A model generated the notes under the pieces. The model was not told where the DNA came from. It was given only the letters and a program-made list of their open reading frames with translations, and did not search any database. Positions 16,647 through 23,645 of a stretch of DNA of 26,333 bases are shown here, piece by piece (positions within the stretch are counted from its first letter, which is position 1; every line of letters starts with the position of its first letter). The translations under genes and the position numbers were made by a program. The stretch covers positions 1 to 26,333 of IMG/VR virus record IMGVR_UViG_3300006947_000073; one strand, written 5' to 3'. Origin of the DNA: a virus.

Positions 16647-17090
16647 TTATGTTAGTTGTCCTTTTGGTTTATTAGAGGCTTCAAAAATAGCCTTTGATTT
16701 CTTTAAAAAATCTAGTTGTGATATATCTATTCCTGGTTCTGGTCCTGTCATCTGTCTAGCTACTGAGTTTGCCATTGAAGGTTGACCTCCTGTAACTGCA
16801 CTTCCCCCGCCCATAATGTTATTATGATCTTCTCCGGTCATATTATTCATTGTCTCATTAAGCATCTCTGTTATAGGAGTTAGGTTTTTAGTTTCTATCT
16901 TCTCGGCAATACTTGATGCTTGTTCTCTTTTTGGAGCTGACCAGCTTGTCTTGCCGGCTTCTGGTGCTGCAGTCATAGTAGTTGGGGTACTTGCTACTTT
17001 GACAGCTTCAGCTAAAATGTCTGTCAATTCTGCTTTTATTGCGGATCTGACTTCTTCTCTGATTATTCTTCTTAAACTATCTAGTTTCAT
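16647..17090 (-). CDS. Hypothetical virion-region protein, 147 aa
   Basis: Residues 1-30 form a charged amphipathic helix (LDSLRRIIREEVRSAIKAEL). The rest is Ala/Thr/Met/Gly-rich and appears disordered (TSWSAPKREQ, NNIMGGGSAVTGG, ARQMTGPEPG), before a short helix DISQLDFLKKSKAIFEA. I do not recognise the family. It lies 1 nt upstream of gp25 and 18 nt after the 432-aa gene. A TATTTATA box sits only 3 nt before the ATG, unusually close if the box acts as a late promoter. It could be an assembly factor or a small baseplate subunit. Confidence 0.7.
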   Translation of the reverse strand: MKLDSLRRIIREEVRSAIKAELTDILAEAVKVASTPTTMTAAPEAGKTSWSAPKREQASSIAEKIETKNLTPITEMLNETMNNMTGEDHNNIMGGGSAVTGGQPSMANSVARQMTGPEPGIDISQLDFLKKSKAIFEASNKPKGQLT

Positions 17091-17093
17091 AAT

Positions 17094-17101
17094 TATAAAT
17101 A
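17094..17101 (-). promoter_or_regulatory. TATTTATA box directly at start of 147-aa gene
   Basis: Minus-strand ATATTTATAATTATG places the box only 3 nt before the ATG at 17090, inside an 18-nt gap. A T4-type start site about 6 nt downstream of the box would fall inside or after the start codon. Confidence 0.4.
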
Positions 17102-17108
17102 TCCTTTA

Positions 17109-18407
17109 TTACAGTAATGCTAATTGTGTATTCAATCTTATTTTAATATCATCCAATATTACCCTACTGCTTGTTGTAAATGTTAGTGGAGATTTTAATA
17201 CTACAGCGCCTATATCTCCGTTATTCCATTGTGCTGCTGCGCCGCTTCTTCTTCTAGCTATAAGAGGTGAGGTTGGATCGTCCTCTACCTTTAATAAATA
17301 GACGTTTCCATCTACTGCTGTAAATAATTCTGAGTTAGGTGGTAGTCCTGCTGTACCTGTGTTGCCTTCACCTCCTAGTGGTTGTCCATCTGGTCCTGTT
17401 CCGAAACCACCTCCATTTACTCCGCCGCCGGTACCTACTCCGCCGCCGCTGCCTACTCCTGTTCCGTCACCACTTCCACCTCCTCCAATTTCGTTTCCAA
17501 ATTGATCAGTTCCAATTACTCCTCCACCACTACTTCCTACACCTGGGTTATTATTATCGTTAAAGTCTCCTAATAGCATTCTTCTTCTTAACCTACTCTT
17601 GATTCCTTCTGGTATAAGGTCTGAAGCTTCCATTTCTGTGAAGATATCTACTAGATCTATCATTATGTCATCAAATCCTTCAGAGTCCAAACCATCTAAT
17701 TCTGCCTGTATTAACCCTAAAGCATCTGATAGTGCTTGTTCTGCTTCATCTAATGATTCTAAAAATTCAGGAGATGGGTCTTCATCAGGTAATCCGGCAA
17801 GTAGTTCACAGTATGCTCCTGCAAATTCGACTACTTCGTTTATCTTATTTAAAATTGACATTGCTGGGCCTAGTGCTTGCTCTAGGGTCTGTGTTAAGGT
17901 TTTGATAGAATTTACTATCTGTGAAATCATCGCTACTATCTTTAATATCTTTTGTCTTATATTATCTATAGATGTAGCTACTGATAAAGGAATACCTATA
18001 CCCGGTGGTACTGCAGTTGGAATTGGTAATGTGAGTATTACTTGTACAATTCTTAGTAGTGCAGCAACTGGTCCTAATAACCTATTCATAGTAGATAATA
18101 GCTTACTTATCACACCGGTAATTTTAGATGCGAAACTATTTAACCTGTCCCGTAGAGAATTTATTGAGTCCATTCTTTCACACATGGATGAAGATACCTT
18201 TTCTGTAATTGCTCCAGTAGCTACCTGTAGTATAATAGCTTTCATCTTACTTAATAGTACCTTCTGTGCTTGTTTAAATTTAGCTTTAATGTTACCTTTA
18301 TTAATACCAATCATTTTACCCAACTTCTCTTTAATGTTAGTATCTTGAAGCCCTGCATCATTTGATTCAGTGCCGGTTACGGTAACGATTTCTTCTTGAT
18401 TGCTCAT
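17109..18407 (-). CDS. Baseplate-region protein with helical hydrophobic core and Gly-rich linker
   Basis: The 432-aa product has a charged N-terminus and then a long hydrophobic, helix-prone region at 45-205 (for example VAALLRIVQVILTLPIP and IVAMISQIVNSIKTLTQTL). An acidic segment follows at 206-262, then a glycine-rich linker at 288-352 (runs such as GGGGSGDGTG). A compact C-terminal beta domain is at 360-432 (VDGNVYLLKVEDD, AQWNNGDIGAVVL). The PIPTAVPPGIGIPLSV segment resembles one I associate with virion proteins of marine T4-like phages, but I cannot name the family. It overlaps the gp5-like gene by 1 nt. It could be a hub, tail-tube-initiator or membrane-interacting tail component; this is inference from context. 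Confidence 0.75.
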   Translation of the reverse strand: MSNQEEIVTVTGTESNDAGLQDTNIKEKLGKMIGINKGNIKAKFKQAQKVLLSKMKAIILQVATGAITEKVSSSMCERMDSINSLRDRLNSFASKITGVISKLLSTMNRLLGPVAALLRIVQVILTLPIPTAVPPGIGIPLSVATSIDNIRQKILKIVAMISQIVNSIKTLTQTLEQALGPAMSILNKINEVVEFAGAYCELLAGLPDEDPSPEFLESLDEAEQALSDALGLIQAELDGLDSEGFDDIMIDLVDIFTEMEASDLIPEGIKSRLRRRMLLGDFNDNNNPGVGSSGGGVIGTDQFGNEIGGGGSGDGTGVGSGGGVGTGGGVNGGGFGTGPDGQPLGGEGNTGTAGLPPNSELFTAVDGNVYLLKVEDDPTSPLIARRRSGAAAQWNNGDIGAVVLKSPLTFTTSSRVILDDIKIRLNTQLALL

Positions 18408-19699
18408 TAGACTCTTCTATTTCTTAAGTTAGGTTCTAAAAATATATTATCTGATAAGGCTGTTTCTTGATCATTTTGTAGCCTATCTAATTCTGCTTTA
18501 ATTGAGTTAGCTGTTGATATCTGTTTTGGGATCCAAGATGATGGTAGGTGAGGTTGTGACATAGAGTCTACTAAACTATATAGGGCTGATATTAAATCTT
18601 TCTGTAAAGTTACCATTGTTCTCCCTAGTACTGCTGGTTCATTTATTTTTGATGTTGATGGACCTTTACCTGCGTTTCTTAATCTTAATGCATTTAGTCC
18701 AATATAGATCTTTTTAGCGTTAAGTACCAGTCTACTGTCTTTTCCTCTTCCATCTAAGTTAATTGAATTAGCAGATAACCCTATTGCTTTGGTTGCTGAT
18801 ATTAGTACGGAGTCTTGTTTAGCGTTAAGTACTATTCTATTTGAATTAATCATTGCTTGGGAGCCAGAGTAAATATTTAGTTCTTCTGGTGGTACTATTA
18901 ATTTACCATCTGGGTCTTCTTGATCACTATCTATAAAAGTAGCTCCAATAAAGCTAACTTTATCACCTGCATCAGTCTCTAAAGAACCTGTTATTGGTAT
19001 TGGGTGAGCTTCTGTTAAGTAAATAGACGTTGCATCTTCATTTATATCTTCTAATATGTTAGTATATCCATCATTGGTTACCCTTTGACCATTTCTAATT
19101 ATGGTTAAAGCTTTCATATTATTAGTTTCCTCTATAAGATCTCCGCTTTTTCTTTCTACTAAATAGGGGCTATCAATTGATTTAGCTCCTGTAAACCTTA
19201 TAGAAGAACCAAACCTGCTCTCTATTATAGTGTCGCCGGGGAAGGGTAGTAGTGGGGCTGTTACACCTGAGTCGATAAAGTTATCATTCTTTTCTGCTTT
19301 AGGGTACTCATTAATCTTGGAATCAGGGTGCGGATTCCAGTGAGGGTGGTTCCATATACCCAATGGTGGGTTATAGTATACTTTCTTTGTACTTGATGTA
19401 TTTGAGTTCTCTTGTGATAGTGGACCTATTTGAAGGTATACCACTTCTTCTAATAGGGGGTAAGTCATAAAGTTCCTACTAATAGGGTATGCCATTCCTA
19501 ATTTATCTACTCTTTGCTGTCTAGAAGAGTCTCCTATAACTCTATACCTAATTGCTCCTATGTCATTATAACTAGTAAAGTTAGGATGTCTTTCAGAAAG
19601 TATTACATCTACTACTCTCGCGGCTACTAAGCCAGGGGTTGAGTGTATACGAACCTTATCAGGAGAGGTAGGATAAAAGGGGTTAAATTGATTCGCCAT
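18407..19699 (-). CDS. gp5: gp5-like baseplate hub/spike protein
   Basis: This 430-aa protein begins with an OB-fold-like region at about 15-90 (VRIHSTPGLVAARVVDVIL, YPLLEEVVYLQIG) as in gp5/VgrG hub subunits. A GDTIIESRFGSSIRFTG motif follows at 155-171, typical of gp5-like proteins of marine T4-like phages. Residues about 285-335 have short repeating strands (SNRIVLNAKQDSVLISATK, INLDGRGKDSRLVLNAKK) fitting a beta-helix spike. No lysozyme domain is present, unlike T4 gp5, so cell-wall degradation would need another protein. It would sit at the tail tip, puncturing the outer membrane. The gene overlaps the upstream 123-aa gene by 17 nt. Confidence 0.75.
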   Translation of the reverse strand: MANQFNPFYPTSPDKVRIHSTPGLVAARVVDVILSERHPNFTSYNDIGAIRYRVIGDSSRQQRVDKLGMAYPISRNFMTYPLLEEVVYLQIGPLSQENSNTSSTKKVYYNPPLGIWNHPHWNPHPDSKINEYPKAEKNDNFIDSGVTAPLLPFPGDTIIESRFGSSIRFTGAKSIDSPYLVERKSGDLIEETNNMKALTIIRNGQRVTNDGYTNILEDINEDATSIYLTEAHPIPITGSLETDAGDKVSFIGATFIDSDQEDPDGKLIVPPEELNIYSGSQAMINSNRIVLNAKQDSVLISATKAIGLSANSINLDGRGKDSRLVLNAKKIYIGLNALRLRNAGKGPSTSKINEPAVLGRTMVTLQKDLISALYSLVDSMSQPHLPSSWIPKQISTANSIKAELDRLQNDQETALSDNIFLEPNLRNRRV

Positions 19700-20054
19700 T
19701 TTTTTCTTCAGTTTCTGATTTATCTTCTACCTCTAGTTCTTCAGTTGATTCTAGTAAAGCAGCTAGTTCAGAAGGGTCAAAGAAGTCGGTTCCGTCACCT
19801 TTGATAGCAGCTGATTCTATTCTTTGTATAATAGCTGCCATTTTGATGAGTGCTTCATCATTCTTTACTCCTATCTCCATGTACTCTTTTATCATAGGTA
19901 CTACTAAGGTAGCGTCTCCTATATTCTCAATTAGGGGTTTTAGTTCTCCTATAAGAGAGCCTACCTGCGATCGAGTTGTGGTGGAGTTATTGTGTATCTC
20001 TTCAAATAAGTCGGATAAAGTCTTGTCTTTAAATATGGTTTTATCTAAGGCCAT
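19683..20054 (-). CDS. Small helical acidic protein, 123 aa
   Basis: I do not recognise this 123-aa protein. It is predicted mostly helical (DKTIFKDKTLSDLFEEIHN, VVPMIKEYMEIGVKNDEALI, KMAAIIQRIESAAIKG) and ends in a very acidic tail (EELEVEDKSETEEKNGES). There is no signal or membrane segment. It is the first gene of the baseplate operon: a TATTTATA box lies 11 nt before its ATG, and its end overlaps the gp5-like gene by 17 nt. The acidic tail could act as a DNA mimic, a chaperone or an assembly scaffold. This is unproven. Confidence 0.75.
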   Translation of the reverse strand: MALDKTIFKDKTLSDLFEEIHNNSTTTRSQVGSLIGELKPLIENIGDATLVVPMIKEYMEIGVKNDEALIKMAAIIQRIESAAIKGDGTDFFDPSELAALLESTEELEVEDKSETEEKNGESI

Positions 20055-20065
20055 GGTATTTTTAT

Positions 20066-20073
20066 TATAAATA
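20066..20073 (-). promoter_or_regulatory. TATTTATA box upstream of the baseplate operon
   Basis: Minus-strand CTATTTATAATAAAAATACC followed by ATG places the box 11 nt before the start of the 123-aa gene, right after the sigma factor gene. It is well placed to drive the baseplate operon. Confidence 0.5.
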
Positions 20074-20075
20074 GA

Positions 20076-20810
20076 CTATTTAACGTAATTTCTATCATGT
20101 ATTATTAGACCTTCTTCTTCATATTTCTGATATAGCTCGTAAAACTCAATTTTTAACTTGGATATCACCCTAGTTAAGTGGGGAGTTTCACAATCTGTCA
20201 TCTCTCTTATGTATATATACAGGGCTTTTTTTTTAAATATACCAATATCATTACGTGTTTTAAAGATAGTTAGTACAGCATCAGCTACTTTTAGTTCGGA
20301 TTCCTTAGAAAACAGTGTTTCTATCCTGTCATACGTCTTCTCTACGAAGAGATCTATAAGCTGACCTAGTGTTAATGCTGAATCATGGTATGGATCTGCT
20401 GTTTTTCCGTACAATCTATCCGTATCGTCTATGTTTTCCTCTAAATTATCGAAGTTTCCGTGCTGGAGGAGCTTCTTATAGTTCTTATTGTTGTAGTTTA
20501 TTAACCATCTCTTAACAATTGTGCCAAAATATGAGAAGGCTTTTGCTCCATATGTAGGATCAAACTTCATAATCTTCTCTTCTAGTAGAACAGTTACTAT
20601 TTCATGCTTTAAATCCTCTATATCCGGTACGTCGGTGTAATAAAACTTGAAAGTATGTATAATATTCTCTGCTAGCTTGTAAAAGGGGTGGTAAATGTGG
20701 TCTGTAAATATCTGAGCTCTGTAGACGTGGTCTGTAGACTCGTTATATCTTACTATATACTCTTCAGTTTCTTTGGTGAAGTAATTAGCTTTGCTTTTTG
20801 CTCTGCCCAT
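20076..20810 (-). CDS. gp55: gp55-like late-transcription sigma factor
   Basis: This 244-aa protein has a sigma-70 region-2-like block at about 60-110: DIEDLKHEIVTVLLEEKIMK, then FDPTYGAKAFSYFGTIVKRW and LINYNNKNYKK. This is the FDP-x-G-x-AFSYF-x-x-IVKRWLIN pattern of T4-like gp55 proteins. A C-terminal helical region (GIFKKKALYIYIREMTDCET to YELYQKYEEEG) resembles a helix-turn-helix tail. In T4, gp55 directs host RNA polymerase to TATAAATA late promoters with the gp33 and gp45 co-factors. It probably serves the late structural genes around it. Start ATG 20810 overlaps the upstream TM protein gene by 26 nt. Confidence 0.85.
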   Translation of the reverse strand: MGRAKSKANYFTKETEEYIVRYNESTDHVYRAQIFTDHIYHPFYKLAENIIHTFKFYYTDVPDIEDLKHEIVTVLLEEKIMKFDPTYGAKAFSYFGTIVKRWLINYNNKNYKKLLQHGNFDNLEENIDDTDRLYGKTADPYHDSALTLGQLIDLFVEKTYDRIETLFSKESELKVADAVLTIFKTRNDIGIFKKKALYIYIREMTDCETPHLTRVISKLKIEFYELYQKYEEEGLIIHDRNYVK

Positions 20811-21093
20811 ATGATTCAGGTACGTGGAATTTATCCAATTCCTCTTGTACTATTTTTAATTGATTAAAAAAGTAACCTGTCTCATCATCCGATTGGAATA
20901 CTCCCTTGGAATCGAGTTCTTTTAAGTGGGCTTGTGATTGTTTTATGGTATCTGATAGATTATTGATGAAATTAACCTGTTCTTCAACGGCATCTTCATA
21001 TTTCTCCACTCTTATCAACAGATTTCTCACTGCATAGCTTAAAATTGCTATAACAGCACCTAGGGCAACGTATATTACTATAGGATCCACCAT
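20785..21093 (-). CDS. Membrane-anchored coiled-coil protein, 102 aa
   Basis: Residues 3-25 form a single hydrophobic segment (DPIVIYVALGAVIAILSYAV). A long charged helical stretch follows, consistent with a coiled coil (VEKYEDAVEEQVNFINNL, SQAHLKELDSKG, FFNQLKIVQEELDKFHV), and the end is basic (SYGQSKKQS). It is probably an N-out single-pass inner-membrane protein whose coiled coil lies in the cytoplasm, but the topology is not certain. It sits between the HD hydrolase (1 nt upstream) and the sigma gene (26-nt overlap). A spanin-like or holin-like lysis role is possible but unsupported by any lysis partner seen here. Confidence 0.75.
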   Translation of the reverse strand: MVDPIVIYVALGAVIAILSYAVRNLLIRVEKYEDAVEEQVNFINNLSDTIKQSQAHLKELDSKGVFQSDDETGYFFNQLKIVQEELDKFHVPESYGQSKKQS

Positions 21094-21094
21094 A

Positions 21095-21829
21095 TTATAA
21101 TTTTTTTATTGTGTTTAATAGTCCTTTTGAAGAATTAACCTTCTTTCCTGTGGAGCTACTTGTTTTTTGCACCTTAGCAACTGTACTTCCCTTGGATACT
21201 AGCCATTTATCGTACTCTACCTTAGAAGCTAGGAAATCTGCAGCATGTAGTATGTTTACTATTGATGTTTTCATCCTAGAGTTAGGGTTATTGCTAAAGA
21301 AGTATGGTTTATTACCTTCTGCGAACAGTCCATCGTGGCATTTGATGGCTAGGTACTCTTTTTCTGAGGTTTTAATACCATATTGCTGTAAGGTAAATAG
21401 AGATCTGTCCGGTACTAGCATAAATGTTAAATCCCCGTTGGGTGTATACATTTCGTTTAGTTTATCCTGTCTCCATTTGTCGGTCTGGGGTATATAGCTT
21501 GCTAAATCTTTTGTTCCTATCTTACCTAGGTCGTGAAACAGGCCTGAGAATACTAATTCTTCCATTGTGAAGTCAATAGTACCTCCCATCTCTTCATACA
21601 ACCTGGATTGTTTAACTGCATACTGTATTACTCTGTTAACATGGTCGACATAACCGCCTGGGAAGGCGTTGTGGAACCAAGTCTTACCACTAGCTGGGGC
21701 CATTACATAGGTATCGGCAAGATCCTCAAGCATGATGTTAATATCATTCTTTCGATCTCCGATGTACTTGTCTACTATCTTTAAATGTAGATCCCAATTT
21801 TTCTGTATTTCCTCTGCTTTCAATGCCAT
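21095..21829 (-). CDS. HD-domain phosphohydrolase
   Basis: This 244-aa protein has a clear HD metal-binding set: H63 in GGYVDHVNRV, H99-D100 in FSGLFHDLGKIG, H165-D166 in AIKCHDGLF and D198 in ILHAADFLASK. HD proteins hydrolyse nucleotides, cyclic or modified nucleotides, or phosphate esters; the substrate cannot be read from sequence. In phages they may alter nucleotide pools or degrade host signalling nucleotides. A basic Ser/Lys-rich tail follows at 215-244 (SSSTGKKVNSSKG). It is the first gene after a 215-nt AT-rich gap and leads the cluster HD, TM protein, sigma factor, so it may be made before the structural genes. No Shine-Dalgarno sequence is present. Confidence 0.88.
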   Translation of the reverse strand: MALKAEEIQKNWDLHLKIVDKYIGDRKNDINIMLEDLADTYVMAPASGKTWFHNAFPGGYVDHVNRVIQYAVKQSRLYEEMGGTIDFTMEELVFSGLFHDLGKIGTKDLASYIPQTDKWRQDKLNEMYTPNGDLTFMLVPDRSLFTLQQYGIKTSEKEYLAIKCHDGLFAEGNKPYFFSNNPNSRMKTSIVNILHAADFLASKVEYDKWLVSKGSTVAKVQKTSSSTGKKVNSSKGLLNTIKKL

Positions 21830-22044
21830 ATTATATAAGGTACGAATTATTATTCAATTAAACAACTTATCTATAAGTATATAAGTAAGTTAACTAAAAT
21901 GTAAGACTATCCTTCCTTAGTTAACTAATCTTCTTATTATTTTTTTATATTAAAATATATTATTTATAATTAACTATTATATTCTTTTTATTATATAAAT
22001 CTTAATACATTATAGAAGTTAGTGAAAATTTTGCAGAATGGCAA
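21830..22044. other. AT-rich gene-free gap, 215 nt
   Basis: This gap lies between the lipoprotein and HD genes, with long A/T runs and the inverted repeat at 21888-21926. It also holds a plus-strand TATTTATA (21961-21968), equal to TATAAATA on the minus strand. I see no ORF with a start codon. It probably separates two transcription units. Confidence 0.5.
21888..21926. repeat. 10-bp perfect inverted repeat in AT-rich gap
   Basis: Arms AGTTAACTAA (21888-21897) and TTAGTTAACT (21917-21926) flank a 19-nt loop. On the plus strand a T-rich run follows. For minus-strand transcription no T-tract follows, so a standard terminator for the lipoprotein gene is not shown. Confidence 0.55.
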
Positions 22045-22617
22045 CTATTCCACAATAAATTTTTCTATATAGTGATCTTTTTCTAAACTAGTATTAGCAT
22101 ATTCCCATAACACCTTCATATACAATGATATAGTGTCACCAACTAACTCTGGCGGAAATGGTCCCACTGTTCTCTTAGAGGTACTTACTCCGGCGTGATC
22201 GGAGAAGTATATTCTAGTATTGTTCTGCACTATAGGGAGAATGGTTCCTTCGAACTGACTCAAATATACTATTGTATCCCTAACTGGAATAGGTGTACCT
22301 TGGTAGTTTTCCAACCCGTTATAGGGGGAGTAAAGAGGAATGGTGAAAGCTATTGAGTCTCCAAGTACCCAATACGTATCTGTATCGAACCTTGCACTTG
22401 TTATCCCCCCTAATACCTTATCTGCCACTACATTTACTGAGAAATAAGGGTAGAATTCTCCACTCCAATCTAAAGGTACATGATAGTAGCCATTTTCATC
22501 TACATCAACAGGGAATATCATCTCTGCATCAGGGTCTGTAAATAAAAAATCTATTTCATCTACAGGAGAGCAGGCAAGTAAATTAAAAATAAGCAATAGT
22601 GTTATTATATATTTCAT
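22045..22617 (-). CDS. Predicted lipoprotein, 190 aa
   Basis: The first 16 residues (MKYIITLLLIFNLLAC) form a lipoprotein signal peptide with lipobox LLAC and Cys16 as the lipidation site, followed by SPVDEIDF. The mature part is beta-prone with an acidic, aromatic character (DENGYYHVPLDWSGEFYPYF, VGPFPPELVGDTISLYM). It resembles short Bacteroidota surface lipoproteins in composition rather than a known phage family. It would be attached to an envelope membrane. Possible roles are superinfection exclusion, phage receptor blocking or host surface change; I cannot choose. It is downstream of three small genes on the same strand and followed by a 215-nt AT-rich gap. Confidence 0.8.
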   Translation of the reverse strand: MKYIITLLLIFNLLACSPVDEIDFLFTDPDAEMIFPVDVDENGYYHVPLDWSGEFYPYFSVNVVADKVLGGITSARFDTDTYWVLGDSIAFTIPLYSPYNGLENYQGTPIPVRDTIVYLSQFEGTILPIVQNNTRIYFSDHAGVSTSKRTVGPFPPELVGDTISLYMKVLWEYANTSLEKDHYIEKFIVE

Positions 22618-22623
22618 AGTATA

Positions 22624-22953
22624 TTAAGTTCTAGATGCTGAAATAGCGTTAGTCTGTTCATAATAAGGAGAATTAACAATCTTCTCATCATTAACAGCAA
22701 AAACTTCTTTATTAGAGGCAAACATAAATAATTTTCCGTTAGTATGTTCAATAGTTTCAAACTCTAAGTCTTTAAGCTTAGGCATTCCCTGAGGTGGTTG
22801 CTGAATAGGTTTAGTATATCTCCTAGGTCCATCGAAAGATCTAAAATCCTTAGACGTAGTTCTATACCAGACGCCGTTAATAGATACCTCTAATACTGCC
22901 TCAGTAGGGAAGTCATAGTATAATTTCTCTAATCCACCAGTCTTTTCAGCCAC
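22624..22953 (-). CDS. Hypothetical protein, 109 aa, GTG start
   Basis: This gene begins at a GTG (22953) that overlaps the upstream stop (TAGTG), so translation is probably coupled. The protein is 109 aa, beta-prone, with VLEVSINGVWYRTTSKDF and a Pro/Gln-rich turn (PIQQPPQGMPKL), ending PYYEQTNAISASRT. I do not recognise the family, and there is no membrane segment. The codons near its 3' end contain an 18-nt sequence repeated at 24705-24722. It belongs to the small-gene cluster 23557-22624 of unknown function. Confidence 0.75.
   Translation of the reverse strand: MAEKTGGLEKLYYDFPTEAVLEVSINGVWYRTTSKDFRSFDGPRRYTKPIQQPPQGMPKLKDLEFETIEHTNGKLFMFASNKEVFAVNDEKIVNSPYYEQTNAISASRT
22650..22667 (+). 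repeat. 18-nt direct repeat, copy 1
   Basis: The sequence tagtctgttcataataag lies in the 3' part of the 109-aa gene (antisense of codons YYEQT). An identical 18-nt copy is at 24705-24722 in an intergenic gap. Confidence 0.85.
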
Positions 22954-23279
22954 TATATAACCTGTTTAGTTAACTTCATCTTAGTTAGATCAAAATTGAA
23001 ACTAGTTCTCTGATTCATCATATCGAAAGTATAAGCTCTTAAAGTAGTGGGCTTAACATTAAAGTTCATCCCTCGAAAATTAGAATCGTCATATATGGAG
23101 TAACTCATACTACTATCACTCACACCACAGTCCCATGCTTTAATAATGAACTCTTTATCAATCCACCCCACATTAACACGAGCTACAGGGTAAGTAACCG
23201 ACATCTTATCACCGTCCACCATAGATTGGATAGCTAATTTAATCTCTTTACTTGCCGCCTTAGTCTCTCTGTAATTCAT
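22953..23279 (-). CDS. Hypothetical protein, 108 aa
   Basis: The protein starts MNYRETKAASKEIKLAIQSM with an amphipathic helix. A mixed central region follows (SVTYPVARVNVGWIDKEF, IIKAWDCGVSDSSMSYSIY), and it ends with FDLTKMKLTKQVI. It is small and soluble with no recognisable domain. The stop overlaps the next gene's GTG start. The upstream leader is extremely A/T-rich with no Shine-Dalgarno sequence. Function unknown. Confidence 0.75.
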   Translation of the reverse strand: MNYRETKAASKEIKLAIQSMVDGDKMSVTYPVARVNVGWIDKEFIIKAWDCGVSDSSMSYSIYDDSNFRGMNFNVKPTTLRAYTFDMMNQRTSFNFDLTKMKLTKQVI

Positions 23280-23293
23280 AACTTTTATTTTTT

Positions 23294-23557
23294 TTAATTA
23301 AACAATGTGATTAGTTTATCAATGTCCCCTCTAGTCTGCCATCCTTTCGGATCACCCACAAACTCCCCGTCATCATCTATCGCAGCTACTTCGAATTTAA
23401 CAAAATCATCAGGACTCTTTCCAGCCTCTCTAGGAAGGCTATACAGCCCAGGTCCTGCTACAACAGATAACTCTATACCGCTATCAAGCATTAGTAGCCC
23501 TTGAACCGCCCCTTTTAAAGAATGAGCTTTCCAGTTTATATCTTTGAATGTTTTCAT
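23294..23557 (-). CDS. Hypothetical protein, 87 aa
   Basis: An 87-aa protein with residues FKDINWKAHSLKGAVQGLL, VAGPGLYSLPREAGKSPDDF and DDDGEFVGDPKGWQTRGDID. It looks like a small globular acidic protein, with no membrane segment or known motif. It is preceded by an 88-nt gap with a minus-strand TATAAATA sequence 19 nt upstream, the T4 late consensus in its usual orientation. It may head the cluster running through the lipoprotein gene. Function unknown. Confidence 0.7.
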   Translation of the reverse strand: MKTFKDINWKAHSLKGAVQGLLMLDSGIELSVVAGPGLYSLPREAGKSPDDFVKFEVAAIDDDGEFVGDPKGWQTRGDIDKLITLFN

Positions 23558-23645
23558 AACCTTTATTTTTACTAATTATTTATACTTAAATATACGAAAA
23601 ATAACTCGGGTAGGCAACTAATTTAGTGGTTATTTTTTAAATATA

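Noticed and set aside
17599-18348. 249-codon plus-strand open frame
   Set aside because: Antisense to the 432-aa baseplate-region gene; low-complexity Ser/Ile composition and no matching operon context.
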